Translations under genes and position numbers: made by a program
Shown here: in pieces, positions 1 to 12,400 of the stretch
How positions within the stretch are numbered: position 1 is the stretch's first letter
Layout of the letters: every line of letters starts with the position of its first letter
The notes under the pieces: generated by a model
Told to the model about the DNA's origin: nothing
The model's database searches: none
The model's input: only the letters and a program-made list of their open reading frames with translations
NCBI GenBank assembly: GCA_947846985.1
Contig: CANTUZ010000005.1
Location: 3,286,001 to 3,350,000 of the forward strand
Direction of reading: 5' to 3'
Length of the DNA stretch: 64,000 nt
From: Fratercula arctica
Taxonomy: Eukaryota > Chordata > Aves > Charadriiformes > Alcidae

Positions 1-1533
1 AGTAGCCAGCATCCAGATATAGATGACAATTACAGAAAGCATAGAGAGACTTCATACAAGAAAAAAAGTTAAGAGACTGGAATTATATAGTTTGAAAAAT
101 AGATGTGTGTACAAAATAACAAATTCTATAAAACAGCATAGTTGGTCACAAGAGTTGGGGAATGTTCCGTGAAAGCCAGAGGTACTATATTTAAATTCCA
201 GTTTTTCTTTGTTGTGTTCTATTTTATTATTCTCACTTATTTCAATTAGTTCAGATGGTAAATCCGATTGATTAAAGGCTTGTAGTAAATGAGGGCTCAA
301 TGTGGAGCAGAGGCGCAAAAGTACAATGTCTGCTCACACCCAACAATAAAAATGAGGAGATTCTTTATTTAAAAATGACATTTGGTGCTGGAAGAAGCTG
401 TGGTGATGTGGAGGGACGGCTGTGCGGCGGTGCAGCCGCTCTGGACTAAATCACAGCCTGCTGTCAGGGCTTCAGAGCAGATTAAGCAAGATGCCTTGAT
501 ACTCTGATATTAGGAACTGAAATCTGTAAAATTCTGTGGCCGGTTTACACGCATCACAAAGCCAATTCTATTTGCGTTGCTTGTTGTCTCTGGTAAATGT
601 GTGCCAGTGGAGCAATATAACCAACCAACGGGATAACTGTAGAGGTACCGATGGAAGATGGGATCTGGAAGGTCATAATTATGTATAATACTCATGACAG
701 GCCAAGTACAGCCAAGTTCTTAAAATAAACGATTGTGTAACTGTGTCGTTATGCATGTAACCTGAGGAGGAAATGAATTAACCATTGCAATCAGAACATG
801 CATATTACAAATCACAAATTTCTCAGAAGAAAAAAGACAGACACTCCAACTTTTGATACAGGAAAATTAGATAATGTATTTTTTAATGTTTGTTGTATAA
901 TAATAATTTTTGCTTGTATACTACTTGATAGAAGAATTACTTTCTTCAGCATGAACAAAGTAAGGAGTGGAAGCTAGGGAAGAATTTTTTTCTCTCTTTT
1001 TTTTTTAATAGCAAGAAACTTGCAACAGATGACTCCTGGTAATTTACCTATAATGGAAAAGGAACAGATTTATTTCCTTATCAGTCACTAATTTAAAAAA
1101 GTATTTTATCTCGGAGTACAAGGAACCTAATAAAAATTGACACCAAGTATTTATATTTAAATGGCCTATTATTTTAAAGGGCACAGCAATCTTACATCAG
1201 GAGATACTCATGTATTTTACACCCCTTCCAGATCTGTGTCTAACTGGTGCTTTTAATGACTTTTACTGTTCTTCAAGAATGTGAAGAACTGCTGGAGAAA
1301 TGTATTCACAGTCACAGGGAAAAAAAAATCTGCATTAATTTAACTTTACATTGGACAAGCTTAGATAAACCATTTCTGAACAGATGGGGAAAAATAGTTA
1401 CAGAAGAAGCGTGGAAGCAAAGTAGAAAAAATGGATAAAGATGTTACAACATCACACTCAAAAAGAGCTTAGGAAGTCTAACTTTGAGAGTATTGAACAG
1501 AGCACAGAAAAGGATTGGGAATTCAGTGGTGAA

Positions 1534-1662
1534 GGTCTTACGGGCAGGACCATTTAAGAGACCGAGGGGTTTGAGATCTTATCTTGAGATCTTGAGATCT
1601 TATTGATCTTATGGGTCTTACGGGGAGGACCATTTAAGAGACTGAGGGGCTTGAGATCTTAT
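1534..1662 (+). repeat. Local direct duplication, 80-bp period, with ttgagatctt microrepeats
   Basis: About 49 bp at 1534-1582 (ggtcttacgggcaggaccat onward) recurs at 1614-1662 with three to four differences. Between them ttgagatctt and gatctta units repeat several times. It looks like a small local duplication that began an array; no known repeat family is recognised. Confidence 0.85.
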
Positions 1663-3090
1663 TCTTCAAACTTATTTAAAAGATTTAAGTTGGCTATGAC
1701 AGTGTTTTTTCTGGGTTTAAGTAAATGTGAAAAAAAAAAAAAATCTAAATTAAATTCCTAACTAATGTATACAACTTGATCTTTTTGGAAACTTATAAAG
1801 ATGCTAAGGAATTTGTAGGAGTTTTTTTTTTTAACAAAATATTTCACTTTTTACCTTTTGTAAAGAAATCTGAGTTCGGAGTCTGCCACATTATTGCTTT
1901 CTGTAATTTCTGTTGATTTCTGTAATTCAACTACATGCAGGTTCTGTTTGATTGGAATTTTAAACACCTTGTAATAAGTCTAATAGTAAGTCTAGTGCTG
2001 AACTTGCATTCAAAATCATCAGAATGCACTGAAACCAGGTCATTAATCTAAAACAACGAGAGGTGAAAAAGTCTTTGAAACTTCCTTTGCTGTGAATAAG
2101 AAACATGGGTTTCATCCTACCTAACCCTCTCAGCCTATGAAGTATTAGTTCTCCAGTCTAATGTAATTCCCTATACTTCTGTAATAAACAGAAAAAGCTG
2201 AGCAGCTGCAGGTGGCCTGTCTCAGACGGTGCCTGGGATCAGACGAACCCCTTCTGTAACGGTCAGGAGTTGCCTTTTGCTGGCTCAAGGAACAGAAATG
2301 CAGTAGCCCAAAGTGCTGCCGCAGCTTTATGGGCTTCCAGAAGTTTTATGGACAACCATAAAAGGTTATAGACTGGGTTAGGAAATTAATAGTCAAACAC
2401 AGTCATCAGAGAAAGTTCCCTGAAGCTGCAAAGTTGTGTAATTTCATATGGAGATTTGCTCTTGCTGTACGTCCTTTTGTTACAGGAACAGACAGAATTT
2501 CCTAATATCACATCCCAGCTTACCGTGTTTTTCATGGAAACTGGTTATAGTTGGGAGCAACTTCTTTGTCCCAGTTTTCTTAGCTCTTACTCAGCTGAAG
2601 CTCCTGAAGGTCATCGTAAATTTTTCTTAACTGAAGAAACCTAAAGACGTAGAAACTGAAAACACATTTAATTATAGATAAAGCTTTGGCAGGGCTCAAC
2701 TCATCAAAGTAGTTTTAAACATCACAGTTAAAAAATTGGGGGATATAAATTTGTTTGTGCTTTCCTGTGTTCTCCATCAGTATTTATAAAATACCTGAAG
2801 GATGCCAAAGTTCTCTTGCATCCTAGGCTTGAGAAAGAAATACATACCATTCAACTTGATTGTACCTGGAGACTTTTCATTTGAAATTGGATGAAGACAG
2901 TGTGTGTTAATTAGATGCCAGTAAAAATATGGATGCAGCATTATGCACTTCATGCAGAGCAACTGTCAGCTATTGCCACTGACAAGTAATTTTCATTTGC
3001 ACTTTTTGTACACTGGTCATTGGATTCGATATTGAATTTTGAATTAAAGCATAAAAAGGAACAAAATACTCTTCACTGGGTTTGGTGGTT

Positions 3091-3137
3091 TGTTTTTTTT
3101 TTTGTTTGGTTTTTTTTTTTTTTTTGCTGTTGTTGCT
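3091..3137 (+). repeat. Poly-T-rich low-complexity tract
   Basis: T-runs interrupted by tttg and ttgg, ending in tgctgttgttgctc. The 75-codon minus-strand lysine-rich ORF over it is an artefact. Similar homopolymers occur at 10941-10961 (T), 15479-15497 (T), 44339-44357 (A), 44565-44581 (A) and 58822-58841 (T). Confidence 0.85.
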
Positions 3138-4402
3138 CACTGTTTGCAAGTTTTTAATTGTAAGAGATGCTGTAGATGGAGTTTTTCTTCTCAGCACTGC
3201 TGTCCTATTTTCCCCGTGATATCCCCCGGGGATCTAACATGAGTTTAAGTAAGTCCATTTTTTCTCGACTGACAGAACAAATGTTCAGATGGTTTAAAAT
3301 TTAAAGAGCAAAATGTAGGGATGGGTAAATCAGTTCAGAAGAGGTAGGAAATTCCACATTCAAATCAAATAGCCTTCTTTTTGTTTGTTTGCTTGCTTGC
3401 TTCTGGGTTGTTTTTATTTGCTTTTAATTTCCTCTAACGATGTTACATTTTGAAAGCTTGTCATTTTCAACGTCCTTTACTATATCTAAAAGGAAAGACC
3501 TCCAGGACTTGCAACCAGCAGGGAGAATTACGTGTGAACTTTGCCAGTGAATGCACCTATGTGCCTAAGACCTTTTGCATGAAAATTATTTTCATGGCAC
3601 GCAGTTTAATGGTCATTAATATTTATGAGGTGACATAGTTGCTCTGTGTATATTAAAGAATATTCTCCTTTTCAAGGATGTTTCTTGTTTTAAAAGAGCC
3701 ATTTGAGAGCTACCATGGTAAGAAGTCTTCTCAGTATACAAAGCAGTTCAGAAAGACCAGAAGTGAGTTGCTAAAGATATTTACATGTATTTTCTGTTCT
3801 GTTTACTTTGAAATGGCTTATATAGAAAAAATATAGCAAGAGTCGTTGTTAAAGTTCAGTATGGCGTGATGCCTTAAGGGTTGACTCCTTCAAGTGGTTT
3901 AAAATCCATATTCTTGCATGGAGTAACATGAAATTTGCACTAAGTGGAATTATTGATTCGAAATTGGTGTTGTTTGGGTTTGGGGATAAAAAGATATGGC
4001 CTTTTTAGAAAGACATTTTACCAAGTACTGGTCCTAGTTTTGTTGCATCCATCAAGGACTCAAACTATGGTTCTAGTGTCTACAAATCCTTTCAGTGGCT
4101 TGACAGTGATCCTAGTTGGAAATGAGTGTTTACCAAAGCGAGCTGCTGGAGATTCAGCCCATGCCATGACAAACTGTGGTGTGTTTGGCATTAGCAGCTG
4201 AGCCGTACCTGCCCCTCGCATGCAGGTGTGTGATGTCTGGGAAGATGTGGAGAAACCTCAGCAGCACACGGACAGCTGGAATGTGTGAGATCAGAAAGTC
4301 CCATGCATTTGCCTCCCCACTGCACCTCTGTCCACATCTCCATCCAGGATTTCCCCTCAGCTTGAGATTCATGGTCCCTGTGCCCACCCCACACTTGGAT
4401 CT

Positions 4403-5110
4403 CATAGAATCATAGACTGGTCTGGGTTGGAAGAGACCTTAAAGCTCATCCAGTGCCACCCCCTGCCCTGGGCAGGGACACCTCCCACCAGCCCAGGTTG
4501 CTCCAAGCCCCGTCCAACCTGGCCTTGAACCCCTCCAGGGATGGGGCAGCCACAGCTTCTCTGGGCAACCTGGGCCAGGGGCTCACCACCCCAAGAGTGA
4601 AAAATTTCTTCCTATTATTTCATCTAAACCTTCCCTCTTTCAGTGTAAAACCGTTCCCCCTCGTCCCATGGCTCCCCTCCCTGATCCAGAGTCCCTCCCC
4701 AGCTTTCCTGGAGCCCCTTGAGGGACTGGCAGGGGCTGGAAGGTCTCCCCGGAGCCTTCTCTTCTCCAGGCTGAACCCCCCCAGCTCTCTCAGCCTGTCC
4801 CCACAGCAGAGGGGCTCCAGCCCTCCCAGCATCTCCGGGGCCTCCTCTGGCCCCGCTCCAACAGCTCCGTGTCCTTCTGCTGTTGGTGCCCCAGGGCTGG
4901 AGGCAGCGCTGCAGGGGGGTCTCACAGAGCGGAGCAGAGGGGCAGAATCCCCCCCCTCGCTCTGCTGCCCACGCTGCTGGGGATGCAGCCGAGGACGCGG
5001 GGGGGTTTCTGAGCTGGGAGCGCACATCGCCGGCTCACGTTGAGCTTGTCATCAACCAACACCCCCAAGTCCTTCTCATGGGTCGAGCCTGACACCTTCC
5101 GTTCCTCTAG
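4403..5110 (-). mobile_element. CR1 LINE fragment, long, 5'-truncated
   Basis: The reverse-strand CR1 3' end (atagaatcatagactgg) is at its left edge, followed by the typical block (ggttggaagagacctt, cctgggcagggacacctccc, ggccttgaacccctccaggg). Further right, the minus-strand translation carries the C-terminal reverse-transcriptase-region signature EKDLGVLVDDKLN then LGCIPSSVGSRARGGILPL, typical of CR1 ORF2. The right boundary is uncertain because the repeat runs into the CpG island near 5110-5150. It is 5'-truncated and frame-disrupted, hence inactive. Confidence 0.9.
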
Positions 5111-5149
5111 GAAATCAGTGTGTCGGTAGAAGTTTCTTAACTTCTCGCC

Positions 5150-6333
5150 TGGGCTGCGATATTCCCCAGCCGCGGAGTTGGCCGCGGTCACGGCCTCTCA
5201 GCGGGCGGCCGCCCTGCGCCCGTCCCTCTGCCCCGCGGCTCTGGGGAGGACCCTCCGCTGGATGCACCGACCGCGCTTGGACCCGTCCCCGCATTCCCTC
5301 GGGCTCAGCCGCGGAGGAGAGGGCGGGAGCAAGATTAAAAAATAAGGCAGAAACTCAAGAAAATTCGAGTATGCGGGGACGGGCGCTGGCTGAGGTGCCG
5401 GACAGCCCTCAGGGCCACCGGGACTGACCCAGCCAACCGCCGAAAATCCCAGTATCCCGGCGGCGAGGCCGTAGCGGCCACCGCCGCGCAGGTTACGCGC
5501 CCGGCGGCGGAGAGGCGGGCGGGGGGCAGAGGCCCCCCGGCGAGGGCAGCGGGCGGCAGCCGGTAAGCGAGGCGGCGGCGGGCACCGACGGCGGAGCGGG
5601 GAGGGGGGAGCCGACCCGGGCAGCGAGGCGGGCACTGCCTGTCTGACGGGCGGGGGGCGGCTCCCCGGCCCGTCCCCGGGAAACGCGGCCCCGCCGAGCC
5701 CGGGCGGCGGCGGAGGCAGCCAGGCGTGAGGGGAGCGCGGCCCCCGCCGCCCCCTCACAGCTTCCCGCCCTGTTCCCCTCACGGCTTCCCGCCCCGTCCC
5801 GCGACAGGTAGGCACGGCCCGGAGATGGCGGGCGCGGGGGGGGCCGGTTCGCTGAGGCGGGGGTCCGGTCTCGCCCCCGGGGTGGGGGTATCGCCCTGCT
5901 GGCGGCGTGTTCGAGGGACCGGCTCTGCCCCGTCCGAGGGGTCGGTAGCTCCCCCCGCGCTCCTTGCACCGAGGGGGGGCTTCGGTGAAGGAGCCCCCTG
6001 GAAAGCGGTGAAGCGGAGCTGCCCGCAGGCGGGGTCTCCGTCAGCCCCCCTCGGCTTTGGCGGCGGAGTTTGGCTCGCCCAGCCGAGCCCGACGGGCGGA
6101 GATGGCGGCGGGCAATGGAGATCCCCGGCTGGGGACGGGGTTGGTGAAGCGGCGCGTTTGGGGGCCTTTTGAGGGTGAGGGGCTGCGTGGCTGTGAGGAG
6201 GGGGCGAAGGGGAGGGCGCGGTGTGGGCTGGAGAGGCCAGCGACGAGCCGGTCCCCGGGTGGACCCGGCTCTCAGAGCGTGGGAGGGGCTGGGAGGCGGT
6301 GGGGGTACCAGCGCATCCTGCCTTCTCCCACTG
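5150..6333 (+). promoter_or_regulatory. CpG island, candidate SHANK2 promoter and non-coding first exon
   Basis: About 1.2 kb of very GC-rich, CpG-dense DNA, the only such block in the window apart from the adjoining CR1. GC boxes occur at 5512-5527 and 5648-5660. An AT-rich pocket (ttaaaaaataa, about 5334-5344) could act as a TATA-like element. Two plausible + strand splice donors end possible first exons: ccg/gtaagc at 5563 and cag/gtaggc at 5808. If transcription starts near the AT pocket, an 18-codon upstream ORF (5371-5427) could be included. The assignment to SHANK2 is an inference: the coding exon at 52423 needs an upstream exon, and no other CpG island lies between. The long minus-strand frames here (for example 5198-5815) are GC-driven and low complexity. 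A bidirectional promoter is possible. Confidence 0.6.
5751..5798 (+). repeat. 24-bp tandem duplication inside the CpG island
   Basis: Two adjacent 24-bp units (5751-5774 and 5775-5798), starting cccctcac(a/g)gcttcccgccc, differ at about three positions. They lie immediately upstream of the candidate donor at 5808, so they would be in the 3' part of the non-coding first exon if that donor is used. Confidence 0.85.
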
Positions 6334-6472
6334 AATCAGAATGGTTTGGGTTGGAAAGGACCTTAAAGACCATCTAGTTGCAACCCCCTGCCGTGGGCAG
6401 GGACACCTCCCACTAGACCAGGTTGCTCAAAGCCTCGTCCAGCCTGGCCTTGAACCCCTCCAGGGATGGTGC
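6333..6472 (-). mobile_element. CR1 LINE 3' fragment
   Basis: Short minus-strand CR1 3' end: gaatcagaatggtttgggtt, ggaccttaaagaccatctag, gggcagggacacctcccact, ccttgaacccctccagggat. It is truncated at about 6472, just inside the downstream edge of the CpG island. Confidence 0.9.
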
Positions 6473-9400
6473 AGAAGAAAGAGAGCAGGAAGGGCAGAAG
6501 TCAGCAAATGAGTAGGGAACGCTAAATCCTGGCTGGAAGCAGAGTGACCTTCCCTCGCGCTGTTTGTATGACTCTGCGAGCGGCAGGACGAGGTAGGAAA
6601 AGGGAAAGGGGTTGGAGTATGAACAGCAGGAAAGCGATTCCTGAGGGCTCCATGGAGTAGTAAAAGCAGTGGGAATTCAGTTAGCTGCTGGCATGCTTGA
6701 TCTGAAACACCTGTGTCAGTGGGCCTGGCTCTTTAAAACAGGAGAAGTCACAAAACCTTCCCACAAGTAACTGAACAAACGCACCAGTGAATTTACTCTT
6801 CTCCTGAAAGTTTTTACATCCTTTCCTTTTTAGATCTTCCTTTTCTCCTTTCCTGTGGTCTTGGCTCTATTTAACTCCTCTCAGAATAACCTGCCTTGTT
6901 GAAGGGAGTCTCTGTCAGGGGAGGAAAAAAAAAAAGTCCTCAGAAACAAATGCTATCTTTGTTTAAAGCTATTTGTGGATCAAGGTTGTGACTTAACTGT
7001 GAAATAGCATGGCTCTTTTTTGCTTATATTAAAAACACAATAACACATTAAAATAATCAAAGTCTTGGGAGGTAACTAGGCTGAAATGCAATTCAGCAGT
7101 GTGAGACTTCAATGTAGGTTTTACAGTACCTCATCTCTCTTGTGAATAAATATATAATTAGTTGTAGGGCTTTTTTTAAGCTTTTACTTTTGTGTTTTAT
7201 TTGAAGAAGTACTTCAGGGTAGAGATTATAACGGATAATGCTTTTAATTTTTCCCACTTTGTTCCTGAGGTCTGTAGCTATGTCGTTAGGTGTTTTATGT
7301 TCGTTATGGTATGCTATATTATTTTACTGGTACATAACGTTATTTTAAAATGTGTTGGCGAGTGGATTAGATTTCCCGTGGACCTGTCTGAATTAGACTT
7401 GTGATTGCCTTAATTGCCCGTGATTATGAAGAATGAGAATCAATAAACAACCTCATCCTTCTAGTGTCATGTTCCTCTCATAATACGTTTATATCACCTA
7501 GCACAGCATGGCCTTAATCTACTTGTCATTGTGGAACAAATAATAGAGAATAGCACATAGCACTGTTATACCCGAGGGCGTACGTGGATGAAGCCGCAGT
7601 GGCTGTTGCCTGGTCTGCCTGGAGCATGGTCTTTGGGCTCAGTAATGCCCCGATGAACACCCCACCTCCCATCTGCAGAGGGAAACTGAGAGCACTTCCA
7701 CATCCACCAGCTTAGATGTAACAGGAGACAGCAAGAATATGGGTTAAAGTGTGGATTCACCCTTTCTAGGTCTCTCTCCTCTCCTCTTCTCTTTTTAAAA
7801 GTTGCAGCTACAATTAGTGGACTGGAATATCTGCTGTTAAGTTTTTGGATCTGTTGCTGGGCACCACCATAAGAGTTTTCAGGCTTGGGTATGGACTAGA
7901 GTGGAGCTAACAGGTCCTCAGCATCTCTGGAATGCAGCGAGTTTTAAACAGACACCTATATGCCTTTCATAGCTCCAAGACACTGAAGTCCCAGCTGTCC
8001 TCCTGCATATCATAGGACGTTAACTTTGCCCATACCTTCTGTATTAAAAATCCAAGGACTCTAGTTAGGCCAAATATGTTCATCTCCCAGAATCAAATGA
8101 CAGCACAAACTGCAAATAGAACGTAGGGAAGCAGAGATGCTGTCAGTGCTCAGTTCCTTGCAGTGGCAGGTTAGCCGGATCCCAGTTAGGAGAAGTATTC
8201 CTGGTCTTGTAGGAGGTGGCAAAATGGCCTCAAAAGGCCCTTGCTGAATAGGGGGAACACTTTTCCCAGTCTCGAATTTGATGGCCCATATGATCTTATA
8301 TACGTTAGGTGTCAGCACCACCCAGGCATTTGCAGTGATTTTCTGCACCACTTTCAAACTACGGTGCAGTTCTGGTATTTCTTCTCTAGCCACAGTTGGT
8401 CTGATGGTTTAGAAGAATTAAGTTGAAAAAAGTAGCAGTTGAATTTAGGTAGCAAGGCTTGAAGACTGTCCGAATTGCAGCATTATTCCTGTGCACCTTT
8501 TCCAGGTGTTTTGCTGTAAACTAGAATTAAAAGCCCATGAAGATACGTCTGAGAGTCAGAGCCATCTAACAAATGCTTTGCACTGATTCTGATTAGCTCT
8601 TTTGACAGCCCCTGTTTTTTCCCACAGCACTCATGCTTTCTCCTGCTGGTAGGGCCAGAAAAAAAAATTTTTAATTTCTTCAGGTTGATTTTTCCCCTGC
8701 CTCCATCCCAGCTTTTCTCTTTTCCCACACTTGTGCTTCCCTGTCTTTCAGCTGAGGTTATTCAAGCTTTCTGTTCTCCTTTAGCTTACACATTTCTCAC
8801 ACACTGTAACCCCTGGGTTACTTCTTAGATTCCCCCACTCAGAAATAGTCCTGGCACTTCCTCATTGCAGGTTGCTCACAGCTGGCAGCCACAGCCATTT
8901 CTGAGTGGTTTGTGTCTTGGAAATAATACTTCTTCTCCTTGCACTGTGTTCCTGGGGTGGGTGGTAGCCCTTTAGGCTTTAGCCCTTTAGGATGTGCCAC
9001 ACGTAAGGTGTCTGTAGGGTATCTGGGATGTGAGGACGGCGAAGGACTGGGAGGCGCGGTGTTCCTTCTCCACATCAGTCAAGAGTGGTCCAAAGAAGAG
9101 AAAGTGAATTATGCAAGAGACTCCAATACCTTGATCAAATTTCTTTCTTGAGTTTCATTGGCAGACTTCAATTTCGCTGCTCCTGAGGTCAGACTATTAT
9201 GTTGGGGAGTCTGATGAGAGCTCGCCGTGTAACAGAACAGCGAGTTTCTAGAGAAGCCCCTCAGAGCCCTGGTGTGACGTAGGTCTTCCCATCAAACTAG
9301 TTTTCCATTAATTAAAAAAGTATGCACCCTAGATAGCGTGAACTCTCTGATAAGGATAGTAGAGACAAGTTATTTATCTTCAGCCTTTTAATACTTTTTT

Positions 9401-12400
9401 TTAACCTTTGCTTATTTCTTCTGTGTTAGTTATTCATGTCTCTTGCATATCTGAAACGTCTTTGCTGAAACCTACAGGAGGATCATTGCTCTATTTTCTA
9501 ACTTCTCAGTCTTGTCCTAATCAAAAATGTAAATAAATGCATAATGATTTGCATGTCATTAACTTCAGAGAAACACTGTCATGCTAAAAATCAATGTTTT
9601 TTGGAATCTAATTTTCTTGCCTGCCTGGGAAGTAGCACCTGGAATTCACAAACCAAGAATTCTGAAAATAGAAACTACTTTGAGCACTGCTGTTTACTTT
9701 CTGCATTTACTTCCTGCATTTTTAGTACAGCTAGGGAAGAGCAATAATTTAAAAATAGGATGATGGTGATTTTTCTAACTGGTTTCTCTCTTCAGTCTTC
9801 ATACTTCAATAGAAAGCTTCATTGCTTTTTTTTATTTAAAAATGAACAAACTTAGCATGGTACATACTTACACTCAACTTGCCAGCACTGATCTTGTTGT
9901 GATCATTTATGAACACAGCATCTAACACATTCCATAAATTTCAGGGAAAGTACCTATACCTGTGGACAGGAACGTGCAGATTTTGAGGAATACAGGGAAA
10001 CCAGGAGAAAATAATGCCATTGGAGCCAGGGTAGCAGTGTAGCTGACTGGATTTCAGTTTCCTGAGCACAGAGCTTTGTGTATGAACTGAAAGATGAGGC
10101 TGTGAGTCTCTGTATGGAGCAATCAGTAGACAAGGATACGACACAGGCGCTTTGCCAGCAGTTTACACAAGTGTTTTTGCTTGATGTCAGAGATGCTGAG
10201 AATAAAAATTCTTGGGTTCTCGCTTTGTTGTGGAGATGATTGTCACTGACCTCTCGGAGATGCTGAGTGTGTGTATTGGACATAGTTGTTCTATCTTTAA
10301 GAATAAGCAGATGAGATGTAATTCATGTTAAAAGCCTAGGGTCTGAAACGCGCCCTTGATATGCATCATTTGCCCAGAATTCAGGTCTTGTTTTAATAGG
10401 CTGCCTTCAAGTCAGTGAGTCTGTAAGCCAGCACAGGGTTACTTTGGATCAGATGCCGTAGCATATAAGGGCTATCCCTATCTGAAAGCGCTCACAGTCT
10501 TTGAAAACAGGATTATCAATAGTACTGCAAATACTGTGTGCTGCTGGAGTGCGTTGTACTGTTGGTTAGAAATGCACATTCTGGACACCTTCGGAGCAAA
10601 CGGAAAGCGCCACTGTTACTGATGATTCAATACAGCAGCTTTAACATGTCTTTCAGGAAGGAGGGGAAAACAGTGTACAACATTTCTGTTGATAGAAATA
10701 AAGACGTCTTTCTAAGTGGTGAGATAAAACATAAGGCAAAGTGTGGATCAGATTTAAGTTCAAATTATATTTGAAAAAGCATTTTGATTTTCTTTGCTTT
10801 GACACATTTAGCATATGGTTCTGTCTGATGTCTGACATACGGTAGCTGTATTTCATGCTCAACATTGTTTCTAATAGATTTCTTTATTAAGAGTAAACAG
10901 TATATGATCTCTCACTTAAAAAAAACCTAAAAAAGCCCCCTTTTTTTTTTTTTTTTTTTTTGGGAAACCAGCTAAGTTTTTAGAAACCAACTAGGCTACT
11001 GTGTCTTTTTGACGGTAAGAAGCACAGGAGGACAGTGCCACAATGCATGATGTTCACTCTTGAGCATTTATTCTCATGAGTAGGGGTCTGTTGTAGCATG
11101 TGGGGAAATGTGCATTGTGCTCAGCAGTGTGAGTGGGCTGCGAGGATCTTGATAGCCACGCATGGTTGAGCAATAGGATGCTTAATGAGGGGATGCTGAA
11201 CGAGGCAGTAAGTGTTGTGCCAACACCTTCTTAGAGGCACCAGAGACCATGCCTTTACAATTAAATAAAATAGGCCAGTGTCTGTTCTCCGTCCCTGAGG
11301 CCAAATGGCATGGCACAGCTCCCTGCCGCACACCTGAGCTCTCTTCCTTTCCAAAACAGAGTGGCAGTGACCAGACTGTCTGTCGGGGATGGATCCTGGG
11401 GTCTCTCAGTGCCCGAGTTTTGCCCGTGCACTCACTCTCTGGGATGCTGGGATGAGCGGGCAAAAAACATGCTAGGAAAGGCGCAGGCAATTAAGCAGCA
11501 TGAACAGTCTCTGGCCTATTTTGTGTAGTAAAGCTGCAGCTGTAATGTTCGGGACCTATGGCATCATTCTTCTGAAATTGTTATTGCACGTTCATGTAGA
11601 AGGAGTTGTCATATATAATTGATTTAAACCATTGCTATGTTTGGATTCTAAATGTCTCCGATTTAGGTTTTGGTAACACCGTTATACTTAGACACATACA
11701 CCGGTTCATCATTGCAGTTTCAGATTCATAGTGCACACGTGCTTTTTGTTTAATTAAACTTTACTGACAAAATATCAGCAGAGTGAGTACTTGACAAAAT
11801 TTGAGAATTGTAATGAGGATGCAGTAGTTATGGAAATACAGTACTGGGACTAACATCCTTTCAATTACAAACAGAGGATATTTACTCTGTCTGAGTAAAT
11901 TTTGAAAGCAAACCTTAGAAAAAGTGTTAGTTAAACGGTATTTTTATATTCAACACCAAGACTGTGAAGCTATGAAACCAGCAGTTTCAGCTTTAAATCT
12001 AAAGTTTAATCACCAGAGTATAACAGAGAATATGTTCAACAGTCCTTATTCTGATTATCAAGATACTCCTCCTTTAGTTTGTGTTAACACTGCAATATAA
12101 GTATTTTAAATCATCCAACCATTCCACCATTATGACTGGGGATACGAGGAGAGGCTGTGTATCTTGAATAGTTTGTGACTTTTCGCAGATCATCCTTTCA
12201 CATTTTTAATTCTCAGGTTGGGAGATCTGTCTCTGGGTCATTTACGATAGCTGATGGTCACTGATGCACCAACTAGAATGAAGCCTAACGGGAGTACTGA
12301 GGAAAAAAAGGGTAGATGAGAAGAAGGGACAAAGACGACAGCTATTAAAGGAGAGAAGTAGAGATGGAGTGAAATGACCAAGAGTGAAACCTGTAACAGT

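Larger units (their letters stand above)
1..4402. other. Non-coding DNA upstream of the CpG island
   Basis: AT-rich sequence with short chance ORFs (85 codons or fewer), the 80-bp-period duplication at 1534-1662 and T-rich tracts near 3091-3137 and a tttg/cttg stretch at about 3376-3404. No exon, RNA gene or recognisable transposon apart from the CR1 that begins at its right edge. It may be intergenic or belong to a longer isoform of the downstream gene. Confidence 0.6.

Noticed and set aside
4453..5043. 196-codon + strand ORF and overlapping minus ORFs
   Set aside because: They lie within a CR1; the + frame is antisense to the LINE and the minus frames are fragments of CR1 ORF2.
5198..5969. 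Long minus-strand ORFs (205 and 158 codons) in the CpG island
   Set aside because: Proline/arginine/glycine/alanine low-complexity frames on both strands are expected in GC-rich DNA with few stops; no domain or splice context.
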